Shown here: positions 17,401 to 25,455 of the stretch, piece after piece
Layout of the letters: each line of letters starts with the position of its first letter
How positions within the stretch are numbered: the stretch's first letter is position 1
Assembly (NCBI GenBank): GCA_963665865.2
Contig: CAXXWF010000001.1
Location: forward strand, 1,240,001 to 1,304,000
DNA: 64,000 nt
Direction of reading: 5' to 3'
Source: PHAA01 sp963665865
GTDB lineage: Bacteria > Bacillota > Syntrophomonadia > Syntrophomonadales > Syntrophomonadaceae
The notes under the pieces: model-generated
What the model was told of the DNA's origin: nothing
Databases searched by the model: none
Seen by the model: the letters and a program-made list of their open reading frames with translations, nothing else
Position numbers and translations under genes: made by a program

Positions 17401-18086
17401 ATAGCCGGCAGCTAGCAGCCAGGACTGTAAAGGGGATAGCAGGGGACAAACGGGAGTGGCGAGTGCTGGTAGTCGATGACCGGGAGACCAACCGCGAACT
17501 TCTTCTGCAAATGTTGGAAGGAATAGGCTTTAAAGTCCGCCAGGCTGAGGATGGTGTGGAAGCAATCAAGCATTTTGAAGCCTGGCAGCCGGATGTAATC
17601 CTCATGGATTTAATGATGCCAGTAATGGATGGATACCAGGCCACCAACAAAATCAAATCCATGCCAAGAGGCGACATAACTCCGATTATTGCGGTTTCTG
17701 CCAGTGTTATGGAGGAAAATGATACCAAGGCCATTAAATGCGGCGCTGATCTATTTTTGCGCAAACCTTTTCGTGAAGAGGAGTTGCTGGAATATATCCG
17801 CCTCTTAACTGGCATAGAGTACCTTTACGCCAAGGAACCCGAGGAGGAAGAAGAAACCGCTATAGTAGTCATCAACCGAGCCCAAAACCCATGGAATGTA
17901 GACAGCCTGAATAGCATAAAAGCGGCGGTTGAAAGCGGGGATATGCACTTACTGCAGGATATTCTAAACAGGAAAATGCCGGAGGATCCTTTAACAGTGC
18001 AAAAACTAAAAGCACTGGCGGAGAATTATGACTATATTAATCTAAGTAATTGGCTAAATCTAATGTTGAGCGAAAGCGACAATTAA
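14490..18086 (+). CDS. Hybrid sensor histidine kinase, multi-PAS/GAF with receiver
   Basis: No membrane segment is evident, so this is a large cytoplasmic signalling protein. Domains in order: PAS (about 66-185), PAS (186-300), PAS (303-425), a GAF-like segment (430-575), PAS (588-715), HisKA with His733 in NMSHEIRTPMNAILGYAQL, an ATPase domain (NLLGNAIKFTG, EDSGCGI, GTGLGLAIS), and a receiver (VLVVDD, Asp1040 in LMDLMMPVMDG) followed by an acidic tail. The start is uncertain: the TTG at 14490 opens the frame but has no good ribosome site, and the first domain starts near residue 60. An HD-GYP response regulator begins 64-70 bp downstream, so the pair probably links a sensed small molecule or redox cue to cyclic-di-GMP turnover. 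Confidence 0.9.
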   Translation: MTWRIILLCLRNLGPNRNACLPEEEDAASLDINSKNRPMTPIQDLDINVAEGQENRAQKLKGSEEHYRTLIDNALDAMYITDLNYTILEANKAACEQGGYTYQELIGINALEKIVHSEWILNSQEQIKRLQETGSVKYESLNVNKDGSLMEVEVLSQLVEYNNQPAIMVSNRDISARKRTEEALKSSELLYRIIFENSPLGIIYLNQQAKVISANHRLAKQLGAHLEMLIGQIMPLNHGNEITLKELFYKAVAGEEAIFEGDFYPVPGGDLMSLKILFSPVKKDVGACDVICMVEDITEIKRRERELRQLYTAFEQSPFTVVITDRQGIIQYTNQEFEQVTGYSLVEAIGQNPRILNAGTLRREHYQELWATILDRRIWKGELHNRRKNGELFWERAAIAPVLDEYEKIINFVAVKEEITREKLMEQVNEFVRTIAVSPDTQKSLLHACIAEIIQLLGGNIGINISLRDSKTSVIAWASTTQEMKSLQDMFDLNSVMSNEDCWKPCIEESRAVIINNYSEAYQTKLPEGNELIEKMMIVPVIEASGEVENLVILAGKSTNYTNLDAEVAIYFSKNVRATLKHRQTEKDLEESQTRMGIIFEAMQTGIVLIDPRTTNIIEANQTTLNMFGGSMEDLIGKPCHKLLCPAEWNNCPVLDLQQDIDNAESVMICKDGSRRPILKTVTRVCIAGQEYLLESFVDISERKVMEEDLRQAKEASEAANQAKSMFLANMSHEIRTPMNAILGYAQLMKRDASLLPEQRRNLDIIGRSGNHLLDIINDILEMSKIEAGHITLNKETVNFAEMLSDIESMFRLRCEEKGLVLLFEGCTPLSQILNMDQGKVRQVLVNLLGNAIKFTGEGGIALRISQNSESLPIEGGSDQTVSGERVRITIEVEDSGCGISPEGFSRVFESFEQVGSKNNHEGGTGLGLAISRKYAQILEGDLRLARSELNKGSLFQFTFMAEIGDEQMIDSRQLAARTVKGIAGDKREWRVLVVDDRETNRELLLQMLEGIGFKVRQAEDGVEAIKHFEAWQPDVILMDLMMPVMDGYQATNKIKSMPRGDITPIIAVSASVMEENDTKAIKCGADLFLRKPFREEELLEYIRLLTGIEYLYAKEPEEEEETAIVVINRAQNPWNVDSLNSIKAAVESGDMHLLQDILNRKMPEDPLTVQKLKALAENYDYINLSNWLNLMLSESDN

Positions 18087-18149
18087 AAAAGGTAATACTG
18101 AAAAAATTTGCGGATGGCAATATTGCCATACTCTCAAAGAGCGGAGGTT

Positions 18150-19253
18150 ATGGGCTTGGATCGAAATAGAGTTGAAAAAGCTAGGATAATGATAGTGGAC
18201 GATACTCCAGCCAATCTTAAACTTCTTGATCAAATACTGCGAGATGCGGATTACCGAGTATTTGCCTTTCCCCGGGCTGAAATGGCGCTGCGAGCCGCTG
18301 GTCAAAACCCGCCTGATTTGATTTTGCTGGATATTAATATGCCGCAGATGAATGGTTATGAAGCCTGTGAAATTTTAAAAAAGGATCCTGAGCTCTGTGA
18401 CATACCAGTTATGTTTATTAGCGCACTGAATGATGCCATGGATAAAGTACGCGCTTTTCAAGCCGGGGCTGTCGATTATATCAACAAACCCTTTCAGATC
18501 GAAGAGGTTCTAGCCCGCGTAGAAACCCATTTGAAAATGCGTCAAATGCATATGGAAATGGAGAAGTATAATCATCATTTGGAAGAACAGGTGGCTGAGC
18601 AGGTAAAAGAGATCGCCGAATCGCAGCTTGCTACCATCATTGCTCTGGCCAGACTGGCAGAATCGCGTGACGATACCACAGGGAAGCATCTGGAAAGGGT
18701 GCAGGCCATGTCCAAGACATTGACTGATAGGATGAAGACAGATGGATTATATGCTGAGTTGACCGAAAGCTGTTATGCCCAAAACCTATACTTTGCCTGT
18801 TCACTTCATGATATTGGTAAAGTAGGAATTCCCGACCGGGTTCTGCTCAAGCCGAGCAGGTTGACCATCGAGGAATTCGAGCTCATGAAAACCCATACCC
18901 TCCTGGGAGCAGAAACACTGCAAACCGTCTACGAAAAATACCCCAACAATCAGTTGATCAAAATGGCCCAAGCTATAGCTCGCTGGCATCATGAACGATG
19001 GGACGGTTCAGGTTATCCGGATGGTTTGGCCGGGAAAGCCATTCCCCTTTCCGCTCGCATCATGAGTGTGGTCGATGTCTATGACGCGTTGCGCAGCAAT
19101 CGTCCCTATAAAGGAGGATTTAGTCATCAGAAATCACTGGACATCATGTTAGCAAGCAGTGGGCGGCAATTTGATCCTGCTATACTTTCAGCTTTTATAC
19201 ATGTTGAGCAGGAATTAGAAAGAATATTCGATCGCTATTCTGGAAAAGTTTAG
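18150..19253 (+). CDS. HD-GYP response regulator (cyclic-di-GMP phosphodiesterase)
   Basis: The N-terminal receiver (IMIVDDTPAN, with the acceptor Asp in ILLDINMPQMNG) is joined by a coiled linker (HHLEEQVAEQVKEIAESQ) to an HD-GYP domain. The HD motif is HDIGKVGIPD, and the second half has HHERWDGSGYPDGL and VDVYDALRSNRPYK. HD-GYP proteins hydrolyse cyclic-di-GMP. The start is debatable: GGAGG at 18143-18147 is only two bases from the ATG at 18150 but eight from the in-frame TTG at 18156, so the TTG may be the real start. The preceding hybrid kinase is the likely phosphodonor. A strong terminator follows at 19365. Confidence 0.92.
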   Translation: MGLDRNRVEKARIMIVDDTPANLKLLDQILRDADYRVFAFPRAEMALRAAGQNPPDLILLDINMPQMNGYEACEILKKDPELCDIPVMFISALNDAMDKVRAFQAGAVDYINKPFQIEEVLARVETHLKMRQMHMEMEKYNHHLEEQVAEQVKEIAESQLATIIALARLAESRDDTTGKHLERVQAMSKTLTDRMKTDGLYAELTESCYAQNLYFACSLHDIGKVGIPDRVLLKPSRLTIEEFELMKTHTLLGAETLQTVYEKYPNNQLIKMAQAIARWHHERWDGSGYPDGLAGKAIPLSARIMSVVDVYDALRSNRPYKGGFSHQKSLDIMLASSGRQFDPAILSAFIHVEQELERIFDRYSGKV

Positions 19254-19305
19254 GAAAAATTTACCCTTATAGCGATTTATAGATCTCACGGGGTGTTTTT
19301 GCAGG

Positions 19306-19379
19306 ATTCCCACCGTTGATTTATTACTGCCTGGTATAACCAGATCATTCTTCGTTTCGTTTCGAAAACCAGAGGCTGT
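19306..19379 (+). repeat. Diverged direct repeat, right copy, after the HD-GYP gene
   Basis: This copy shares CGTTGATTT, CTGGTAT and CGAAAACCAGAGGCT in the same order with 14158-14230. Its right end forms the 5' arm of the terminator at 19365. Confidence 0.5.
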
Positions 19380-19403
19380 TATTGTGAACATCCTCTGGTT
19401 TTT
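19365..19403. terminator. Bidirectional terminator after the HD-GYP gene
   Basis: AAAACCAGAGG (19365-19375) pairs with CCTCTGGTTTT (19392-19402), with T-runs on both strands. It can end the plus-strand HD-GYP gene and the small minus-strand gene at 19410. Confidence 0.88.
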
Positions 19404-19409
19404 ATCAGC

Positions 19410-19553
19410 TTATCCTTTCGCAGGATTTTTACTGCGTTTTTTATTTTTACTGATTTTATCATTGGGTTTGTCCATTTTCTCATCATACTCGCGGTTTACC
19501 ATTTGCAATTCTTTGGCAAGAGCCTTTTCGTCGGGATTGGTTCTATCATTCAT
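19410..19553 (-). CDS. Small charged protein of unknown function
   Basis: This 47-residue, highly charged protein (MNDRTNPDEKALAKELQMVN.., Lys-rich end) has no membrane segment. I chose the ATG at 19553 because GGGAGGTG lies seven bases upstream; the longer open frame would add an AT-rich, unlikely N-terminus. It has no recognisable domain. The ribosome site and the adjoining bidirectional terminator support it as a real gene, perhaps a short DNA-, RNA- or spore-associated protein, but nothing in the sequence settles that. Confidence 0.6.
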   Translation of the reverse strand: MNDRTNPDEKALAKELQMVNREYDEKMDKPNDKISKNKKRSKNPAKG

Positions 19554-19750
19554 ATTTACACCTCCCTTCAATCTTTTATTAGTATTTTGTTTTATAAATG
19601 AATTTATATACAAATAACTAAATTTGAGGTGAAAATACGGTTCAATCAATAAAATAATACTATCGATTAATATGGCTTTTATCAGTGCAAGACTTGATAG
19701 GGATTGGGGAAGATTAAAAAATAAACGCAAGGAAGGTTCATTTTTTAATT

Positions 19751-19969
19751 ATGAAAGTAACTTCATATTTTATTTCGGTTCTGACTACAATTGCTTTGCT
19801 GATAACGATAGGTACCGGTCTGGGAATGAGATCATTAGGCATATGGGCTTTTCAATTGCATAAGATAGCTGGAATTTTTTCCGTAACCCTGGGTATTATT
19901 ATGGCGGTATTGTTCTTCTTTAGCATAAGTACATTAGGGAAGCCTACTGCTGGCTCATCAAATAAATAA
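19751..19969 (+). CDS. Small two-helix membrane protein
   Basis: This 72-residue protein has two membrane helices (about 7-25 and 38-60) joined by a loop with WAFQLHKIAG. The helix-His pattern is reminiscent of cytochrome b561/DUF4405-type helices, but the protein is too short to assign. The nearest ribosome-like sequence (AAGGAAGG) is rather far upstream, so expression is uncertain. It stands alone between divergent and convergent neighbours. Confidence 0.5.
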   Translation: MKVTSYFISVLTTIALLITIGTGLGMRSLGIWAFQLHKIAGIFSVTLGIIMAVLFFFSISTLGKPTAGSSNK

Positions 19970-19994
19970 GGCAGTCGCTCGCCTCAATGCAGAA

Positions 19995-20020
19995 GGGCGC
20001 AGGGTGTAACCCCCGCGCCC
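19995..20020. terminator. Strong hairpin between convergent genes
   Basis: GGGCGC (19995-20000) pairs with GCGCCC (20015-20020), with an additional inner GGG/CCC pairing. No clear T-tract follows on either strand. It separates the small membrane protein gene from the MBL hydrolase. Confidence 0.5.
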
Positions 20021-20039
20021 TCAGGTGGTTTTAGTTGGG

Positions 20040-20792
20040 TCATACCCCGGCCAGTTTAGCAATGCGTTGTCCCGGATTATCGGGATAGAGTCCGCCATGA
20101 TAGCAGACGACTGCTGCAATATCATAATTAGCTAGCTTCCGTAAGGAATTGTGGGCAAGATCCGTATCCAAGTTTAATAAGGCGGGAGCTGGAACCAAGG
20201 CTCCATCCTCAATAAACAAAGCATCACCAGCTATTAAGACTTTGCTCTGGTGCAGATAAAGACACAAATGCCCGGGCGTATGGCCCGGGGTATGTATGAT
20301 CGTCATTCCACCGCAGAGCGGTAAAACTTGTCCGTCAGCTAGAGTTCGATCTACAGGAACGGTGAACATTTTAAAGTTTGCGAATACTTTGAACACTGCC
20401 TCACGCTGTTCCGGCGACATTAATTTGAAATGTTCATCAGTATTCAGCCTTTCCGCACTGGGAGCTTTGGTGGGTGGCAAATCACCTTGGATATAGGCTT
20501 TCTCCTGCTCATGGGCCAGCACTTCGATTTTATGATCAGACGCCTTGACCATAGCCCCCAGGTTGCCTATGTGATCAATATCGTGGTGAGTCATGATTAT
20601 CTTAGTAATGCTGTCCCAATTAGCACCGGCTGCACCCGCTACTTCTTGCAGTAAAGCCAATTGGCCCGGATGTCCGGTATCAATCAATACTACTTCACCA
20701 TTGCCGTTCAGTAGTACAGGATAAACATGTTTAACCTGGCCCATTATATTTGCTGATAGCTCCAACATTTCCACTCCATTTGCGATTTTCAT
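20040..20792 (-). CDS. MBL-fold metallohydrolase
   Basis: This is a metallo-beta-lactamase-fold hydrolase with the two-metal signature THHDIDHIGN, the second-ligand motif TPGHTPGH, AGDALF, and a late CYHGG. The family hydrolyses thioesters, lactones, phosphodiesters and other esters. Its general type is close to glyoxalase II-like and quorum-lactonase-like proteins; the substrate is not evident. I chose the ATG at 20792 (MKIANGVEM), which has AGGGGG upstream; the frame continues to 20846 without a ribosome site. It is transcribed divergently from the sigma-54 activator at 21087. Confidence 0.88.
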   Translation of the reverse strand: MKIANGVEMLELSANIMGQVKHVYPVLLNGNGEVVLIDTGHPGQLALLQEVAGAAGANWDSITKIIMTHHDIDHIGNLGAMVKASDHKIEVLAHEQEKAYIQGDLPPTKAPSAERLNTDEHFKLMSPEQREAVFKVFANFKMFTVPVDRTLADGQVLPLCGGMTIIHTPGHTPGHLCLYLHQSKVLIAGDALFIEDGALVPAPALLNLDTDLAHNSLRKLANYDIAAVVCYHGGLYPDNPGQRIAKLAGV

Positions 20793-21086
20793 TCGGGTGC
20801 CCCCTTTGTTATCATTTTTCCAAACTGTTTCTATAATTCTATTCACTTATCTGCCAATGGGCAAATTGGTTTTCTATTTATATGACTCGTTTACAATAGT
20901 TCCAAAAGCAATTTTATTTCGTAAGGGTTTAAGCGCTCTATTAAAACCTATGGACCTGACCACATCTGAACAACCAACCATCGATGATAGGATGGTTTAA
21001 TTTATTTTTCGGAAAATATTAGCATTTCTATACCTGCAAAGGCGTAAGGTGTTATTGAAGGATATTGTTTTCAAGAGGTTATTATT

Positions 21087-23195
21087 ATGAAATTAAGTGA
21101 AATAATGAGTCATAATCTAATAGTTTTAACTCTGGAGCATACCATAAGAGAGGCTAGCCAGATCTTCCTGGATCACCAAATCGATGGGGCACCGGTGGTG
21201 AACGAAAAAAGAGAAATATTGGGCTTGCTGACCAAAAGCCATATTTATCGGGTGATGGCTCGGGGCGAAAAGCCGTCGACCCTGGTGGGAGAGGTTATGA
21301 AACAGGGCCTTATTGTAGGTCATCCTGATGAGCAAGTAAGAGAGCTTATTAAGACCAACGTAGGACGGATGCCCGTCATGGATAAAAACACGGTTATCGG
21401 AATGATTACCCGCACTGATCTGGCTAAAGCCTATTTTGACTCGTTCAACTCCATATCCAATGAATTCTCAACCATATTAAATTCTACTCATAATTTAATT
21501 ATTTCCATTGATAGAAACGGCAGAATTAATCTATTAAACCGGGCTGCTGAGAAATTTCTCGGTTTAAAGAGTACGGCGGTTCAAGGCCGCGATATCATGA
21601 AAATTTTCCCCAATAGCGGGCTGCTTGAAATCCTGGAGACGGGTTCCACCAAACCTGTGCAGAAGATAAAGCTAAATAACCGTATGTTTATTTCCAATCG
21701 TTCCCCCATCAAAGAGGGGAAGAAAATTATTGGCGCGGTAGCCGTTCTTCAAGACATTTCTGAACTGGAGAGTATATCCCGGGAATTGGAAAACGTAAAG
21801 GAATTAAATAGAGAGATGGATGCTTTAATAGAATCCTCCTATGATGGGCTTTACCTAACCAATGGAGCGGGGGTTACCCTGCGGCTCAATGAAGCTTTTG
21901 AAAAACTGACCGGGGTGAACAGCAGTGAACTGATAGGTCGTAATGTGGAAGATTTGGTTAACGAAAGAGGAATTGTTTCCGAATCGGTAAGTGCCTTAGT
22001 ATTAAAGGAAAAGAAGCCGATAACCATTATGCAGAAAACCATAACTGGAAGGCTGGCTTTAACTACCGGAACCCCCGTTTTTGATAGGAAAGGTAAAATA
22101 TTTCGGGTGGTTTCCAATGTCAGGGATATAACGGAGCTGATTTTGTTAAAACAACAACTGGAGCAAGCCCAGGGATTGAGCAGGCATTATGAATCCGAGC
22201 TGCGGGCCCTGCAGATACAGTACTCCGGTTCAGAAAAACTCATAGTTAGTTCCCGGAAAATGAAAGATCTGTTGGATACAGTGATCCGCTTAGCCCAGGT
22301 TGATTCGACCGTATTAATAACCGGTGAATCGGGAACGGGCAAAGAACTAATTGCCGAGACCATACACAATAACAGCTTGAGGAAAAACGGACCGTTTATT
22401 AAAATAAACTGTGGTGCTATATCCCACAATCTACTGGAAACGGAATTGTTCGGCTATGATTCCGGCGCCTTCACCGGAGCCAAAAAAGGCGGCAAGGCAG
22501 GTTATTTCGAACTGGCCCATGGGGGAACCCTGCTCCTGGATGAGATAAGTGAGCTGCCTTTTCACTTGCAGGTAAACTTACTGCGGGTGCTTCAGAGCAA
22601 AGAACTCATCCGGGTAGGGGGAGAAAAAACCATACCCATCGATGTTCGCATTATTGCTGCCACTAACCGGGATATTCTGGGGATGGTCGAAAAGAACGAA
22701 TTTCGTAAAGACCTCTACTACCGTTTAAATGTGGTTCCGGTTGAGGTTCCGCCACTAAGGGAAAGAAAAGAAGAGATTCCCGTTCTGGCAGCCCATTTTG
22801 TCCAGCTTTTTAATAAAAAATATAAAATGGTGAAAAAACTGTCCACCAATGTGATTGATGTCCTTATGGAATATGACTGGCCCGGCAATGTCAGAGAGCT
22901 GGAAAATATTGTGGAAAGACTGATAGTAACTACTCGTGGAAATGTTTTGTCCTGTAAAGACCTGCCCTTACATCTTAAAAACAATTCTAATAAAGAAAAA
23001 CACCCTCAAATTTCGATTACAGGGATAATTCCGCTGCGGGAAGCTGTGGAATGTCTGGAAAAGCAAATAATAGAACAGGCTTATAGTCGTTATAAATGTA
23101 CGCGCGAGGTTGCCAAACAACTGGAAGTCGATCCTTCTACCATTCTAAGAAAAGCAGCCAAATATGGAATATCACCAGGTGATCTTAATACGTAG
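21087..23195 (+). CDS. Sigma-54-dependent activator with CBS pair and two PAS domains
   Basis: Domains in order: a CBS pair (residues 1-118), which usually binds adenine nucleotides; PAS (about 128-230); a coiled linker; PAS (about 243-360); an AAA+ sigma-54 interaction domain with Walker A GESGTGKE near 413-420, the RpoN-contacting GAFTGA at 460-465, Walker B TLLLDEI and sensor AATNRD; and a C-terminal Fis-type HTH (REVAKQLEVDPSTILRKAAK). There is no receiver, so it senses ligands directly, possibly AMP/ATP or an acyl-CoA-related metabolite. The near-perfect -24/-12 promoter at 26425 in front of the acyl-CoA operon makes it the prime candidate activator, although an ECF sigma pair and a DUF3795 gene lie between. 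Confidence 0.93.
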   Translation: MKLSEIMSHNLIVLTLEHTIREASQIFLDHQIDGAPVVNEKREILGLLTKSHIYRVMARGEKPSTLVGEVMKQGLIVGHPDEQVRELIKTNVGRMPVMDKNTVIGMITRTDLAKAYFDSFNSISNEFSTILNSTHNLIISIDRNGRINLLNRAAEKFLGLKSTAVQGRDIMKIFPNSGLLEILETGSTKPVQKIKLNNRMFISNRSPIKEGKKIIGAVAVLQDISELESISRELENVKELNREMDALIESSYDGLYLTNGAGVTLRLNEAFEKLTGVNSSELIGRNVEDLVNERGIVSESVSALVLKEKKPITIMQKTITGRLALTTGTPVFDRKGKIFRVVSNVRDITELILLKQQLEQAQGLSRHYESELRALQIQYSGSEKLIVSSRKMKDLLDTVIRLAQVDSTVLITGESGTGKELIAETIHNNSLRKNGPFIKINCGAISHNLLETELFGYDSGAFTGAKKGGKAGYFELAHGGTLLLDEISELPFHLQVNLLRVLQSKELIRVGGEKTIPIDVRIIAATNRDILGMVEKNEFRKDLYYRLNVVPVEVPPLRERKEEIPVLAAHFVQLFNKKYKMVKKLSTNVIDVLMEYDWPGNVRELENIVERLIVTTRGNVLSCKDLPLHLKNNSNKEKHPQISITGIIPLREAVECLEKQIIEQAYSRYKCTREVAKQLEVDPSTILRKAAKYGISPGDLNT

Positions 23196-23246
23196 AGGCA
23201 GGCAAAAGAACCGCCCCCATGCCTGCCCAGTAGAGAACGGGGTTAT

Positions 23247-23367
23247 GTCATCCTGAGCGCCAGCGAAGGATCTTATTCCTCTCCGAGGGGAAGATTCACC
23301 CCTACGGGCACCACTGATGTGCCGTATTACGGCACGGTTAAGGTTGCTTCACTACGTTCAGAATGAC
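23247..23367. repeat. GTCATCCTGAG-type inverted repeat
   Basis: The element starts GTCATCCTGAGCGCCAGCGAAGG and ends TCAGAATGAC, an imperfect reverse complement of its start. It matches elements at 26063 and 43931. It fills most of the gap between the sigma-54 activator and the anti-sigma gene; the remaining bases hold only a short GGCAGGC/GCCTGCC hairpin after the activator stop. Confidence 0.75.
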
Positions 23368-23451
23368 AGAACAAAATGTCCCCATGGCTTCTATTTGACT
23401 AGTGGTGGCAACAAGGTGAAGGTTCTCTTGTTTTCCCATCGTTTCTACTGA

Positions 23452-24678
23452 CTAATACATCTGACCACTAAAACTGCGATTAAACCAATTCCATAAAGCA
23501 ACCTCTCCCAAGGCAGGGTGGTGTATAGTAGGGAGTTCTCTTAATTTTAAAAGTTCCTTGGTCGGCCCTGTCACTACTACTCCATATACCTTTATGCCAT
23601 TCTTCTGAACATAATCGTTTCTATTATCAAGCTGCAGATCGGCACGATTGCCGCGGTACAATTTCTCAGCAGTTGTTTTGTTTTCAACCAGGAATTGCAT
23701 GTTATCCAAGAAGTATTTTTGCCCGTTCGAGTCATCATCTTGGCCAAAAGAAGAAAAACCCCAAACGCCGCCAAAAGCTGACAGGGGATACCCAGTCTTA
23801 TAGGGGAAATCACCGCTGTCCTCCAAACCTGTATAGACTGCATACCAGCATATATCCAAGTCATAATCTTTAAATAATTCTTTTATCTCGTCAATACTGT
23901 AGGTGGTGTCAAACGAAACAGCCATCTCCGCAACAGTACCTTCGGGCAGTATGGTTAATGCTTTCCAAACGTCTTCAGAAGGAGCAGACACTTGAACCGG
24001 TTGATCTATACCCGCAGAATTTTGGGCAGGATATACAAAGTAAAGATTATTCCTATAGGCGCCATCTTTCCAGTTCCAATCCCTAGAAATGAAATTAAAA
24101 AATTGATTAATATTTAGATTGCCAACTAATATGCTTTCTTTACCCACTCTTTTTTGGAGAACATAAGTGCCATGGGCCGTAAAGTAGGGCTTTATCTCTA
24201 CACTACTTTGACCCCAGCTAGCACTTGAAAAATACCAAGGGGGTAAGGGTGGGGAAAATAAAATACTCGGTTGTATTGAAACATTAGGAAATGTAAACTC
24301 AATCAATGTGGCTGCAGCCTTTTGAACCCTGTAAAGCCTGGAATTCTCCTCTCCCCGATTAAAATAGTAGCTAGATGAAAGCAGGCCGGCTATGGCTAAA
24401 ACAAAAAATAGGCTTAGCAAAAATAGGGTGAGGCTAAATCTGTTTTTGTATTTTGCCCGTCTTAATATTCGGGCTTGCTTACGTTCATCTATTGAATAGT
24501 CCGTTTGCTGGGACAATTTGCCCTTTTTCAAGGGCTCGGTATTAAGGATATCTTCGTCCAATATTTGGTGACAGGTAGTACAGGTTTCTAAATGCGATTC
24601 TATAGCCTGTTCCTCTTCAATAGTCACATTTCCCTTAAGATACCTTGCTTTTATCTGATTATACTCATCACAATTCAT
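23452..24678 (-). CDS. Anti-sigma factor (zinc-finger, single membrane helix)
   Basis: The N-terminus has a zf-HC2-like motif (Cys3, then HLETCTTCH around 29-37) that binds ECF sigma factors. One helix (about residues 82-105) crosses the membrane, and about 300 extracellular residues follow. These resemble the sigma-factor-regulator N and C domains found in Bacillus YhdL-like proteins (for example LYRVQKAAATLIEFTFPNVS and the GVVVTGPTKELLKL segment). It overlaps the ECF sigma gene by 11 bases, the usual arrangement for translational coupling. It would hold the sigma factor at the membrane until an envelope signal releases it. The last codons (WNWFNRSFSGQMY) have a second, degenerate copy at 37114-37155. 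Confidence 0.88.
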   Translation of the reverse strand: MNCDEYNQIKARYLKGNVTIEEEQAIESHLETCTTCHQILDEDILNTEPLKKGKLSQQTDYSIDERKQARILRRAKYKNRFSLTLFLLSLFFVLAIAGLLSSSYYFNRGEENSRLYRVQKAAATLIEFTFPNVSIQPSILFSPPLPPWYFSSASWGQSSVEIKPYFTAHGTYVLQKRVGKESILVGNLNINQFFNFISRDWNWKDGAYRNNLYFVYPAQNSAGIDQPVQVSAPSEDVWKALTILPEGTVAEMAVSFDTTYSIDEIKELFKDYDLDICWYAVYTGLEDSGDFPYKTGYPLSAFGGVWGFSSFGQDDDSNGQKYFLDNMQFLVENKTTAEKLYRGNRADLQLDNRNDYVQKNGIKVYGVVVTGPTKELLKLRELPTIHHPALGEVALWNWFNRSFSGQMY

Positions 24679-25168
24679 CGGTCATCACCTCTCTAACTTT
24701 TTGACGTGCCCGCAGCAAACGCACTTTTACTGCCGAAAGACTAATATTTAAAATATCTGCAATCTCTTGATAAGTAAAATCATAATAATCTCTTAGAATT
24801 ATTATTTGGCGGCTGTTATCTGGCAGCGAATGCAAAACCCTTGACCACTGCAACAAATTTTCCTTAGCTAAATAGTCTTGTTCAGGACTAGCTACTATGT
24901 TGGGGTTGATATTATTAAGAATTTGAGGGTCAGTTTTTATGGATTTTTTATCTTTTCGATACCAATCTATATAAGTGTTGTAGGCGACCCGAAAGAGCCA
25001 AGGACGAACCTTTTCTCCCCCGTAAGATTCCAAGTTTTCATATGCCTTTAGGAATGTATCATGCAACAGGTCCTCAGCTGTCTGAGGATGCCCAGAAAGC
25101 TGTACCAAATATTTATACAGGTCATTCATATGGTAGATGTATACCTCTTCTAATGAACCTGCTTTCAT
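24668..25168 (-). CDS. ECF-type RNA polymerase sigma factor (SigM/SigW-like)
   Basis: Region 2 includes DLLHDTFLKAYENLESY and RPWLFRVAYNTYIDWYRKDK. Region 4 includes LPDNSRQIIILRDYYDFTYQ and EIADILNISLSAVKVRLLRAR. There is no region 3, as in ECF factors. I chose the ATG at 25168, which has GGAAAGGGG upstream; the open frame goes eight codons further to a TTG without support. The anti-sigma gene overlaps its end. An ECF-like promoter lies just upstream at 25191-25217, consistent with autoregulation. Confidence 0.93.
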   Translation of the reverse strand: MKAGSLEEVYIYHMNDLYKYLVQLSGHPQTAEDLLHDTFLKAYENLESYGGEKVRPWLFRVAYNTYIDWYRKDKKSIKTDPQILNNINPNIVASPEQDYLAKENLLQWSRVLHSLPDNSRQIIILRDYYDFTYQEIADILNISLSAVKVRLLRARQKVREVMTDEL

Positions 25169-25190
25169 CTCATACCCCTTTCCTAAGAAC

Positions 25191-25217
25191 AACGTTTAAG
25201 CAAGGAAAAAAGTTACA
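25191..25217 (-). promoter_or_regulatory. Candidate autoregulatory ECF promoter
   Basis: On the minus strand TGTAAC (25217-25212) and CGTT (25194-25191) are 17 bp apart, close to the TGAAAC-N16-CGTC pattern of SigM/SigW promoters. It is 23 bases upstream of the sigma factor ATG. Confidence 0.45.
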
Positions 25218-25285
25218 CCCATTAAGACCGACAATAATACAAACTATATATTGTCCGTTATAGCAAATAATGTCAAATGGGGTAG

Positions 25286-25350
25286 GGGGAACAGTCTTGA
25301 CGGTTCTTTGGTTTCCTTTGGGTTATTTTATGGTAACATACCATAAAATA
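25286..25350. repeat. Solo copy of the RAYT-upstream repeat
   Basis: GGGGGAACAGTCTTGACGGTTCT.. GGTTTCC is followed by a perfect 12-bp palindrome (TATTTTATGGTA at 25324-25335, TACCATAAAATA at 25339-25350). The same two parts occur in the same order directly upstream of the RAYT gene at 63359-63412. It lies between the divergent ECF sigma and DUF3795 genes. Confidence 0.65.
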
Positions 25351-25455
25351 GCTTATTGCTTTTGCAGCAGGTCGGCTGTGCCTTTATTACTTCGTCCCCA
25401 TATATTCGGTAAAAATCTTTTGCGTTGGAATGTATGCAAATTCAATTAAGGAGTA

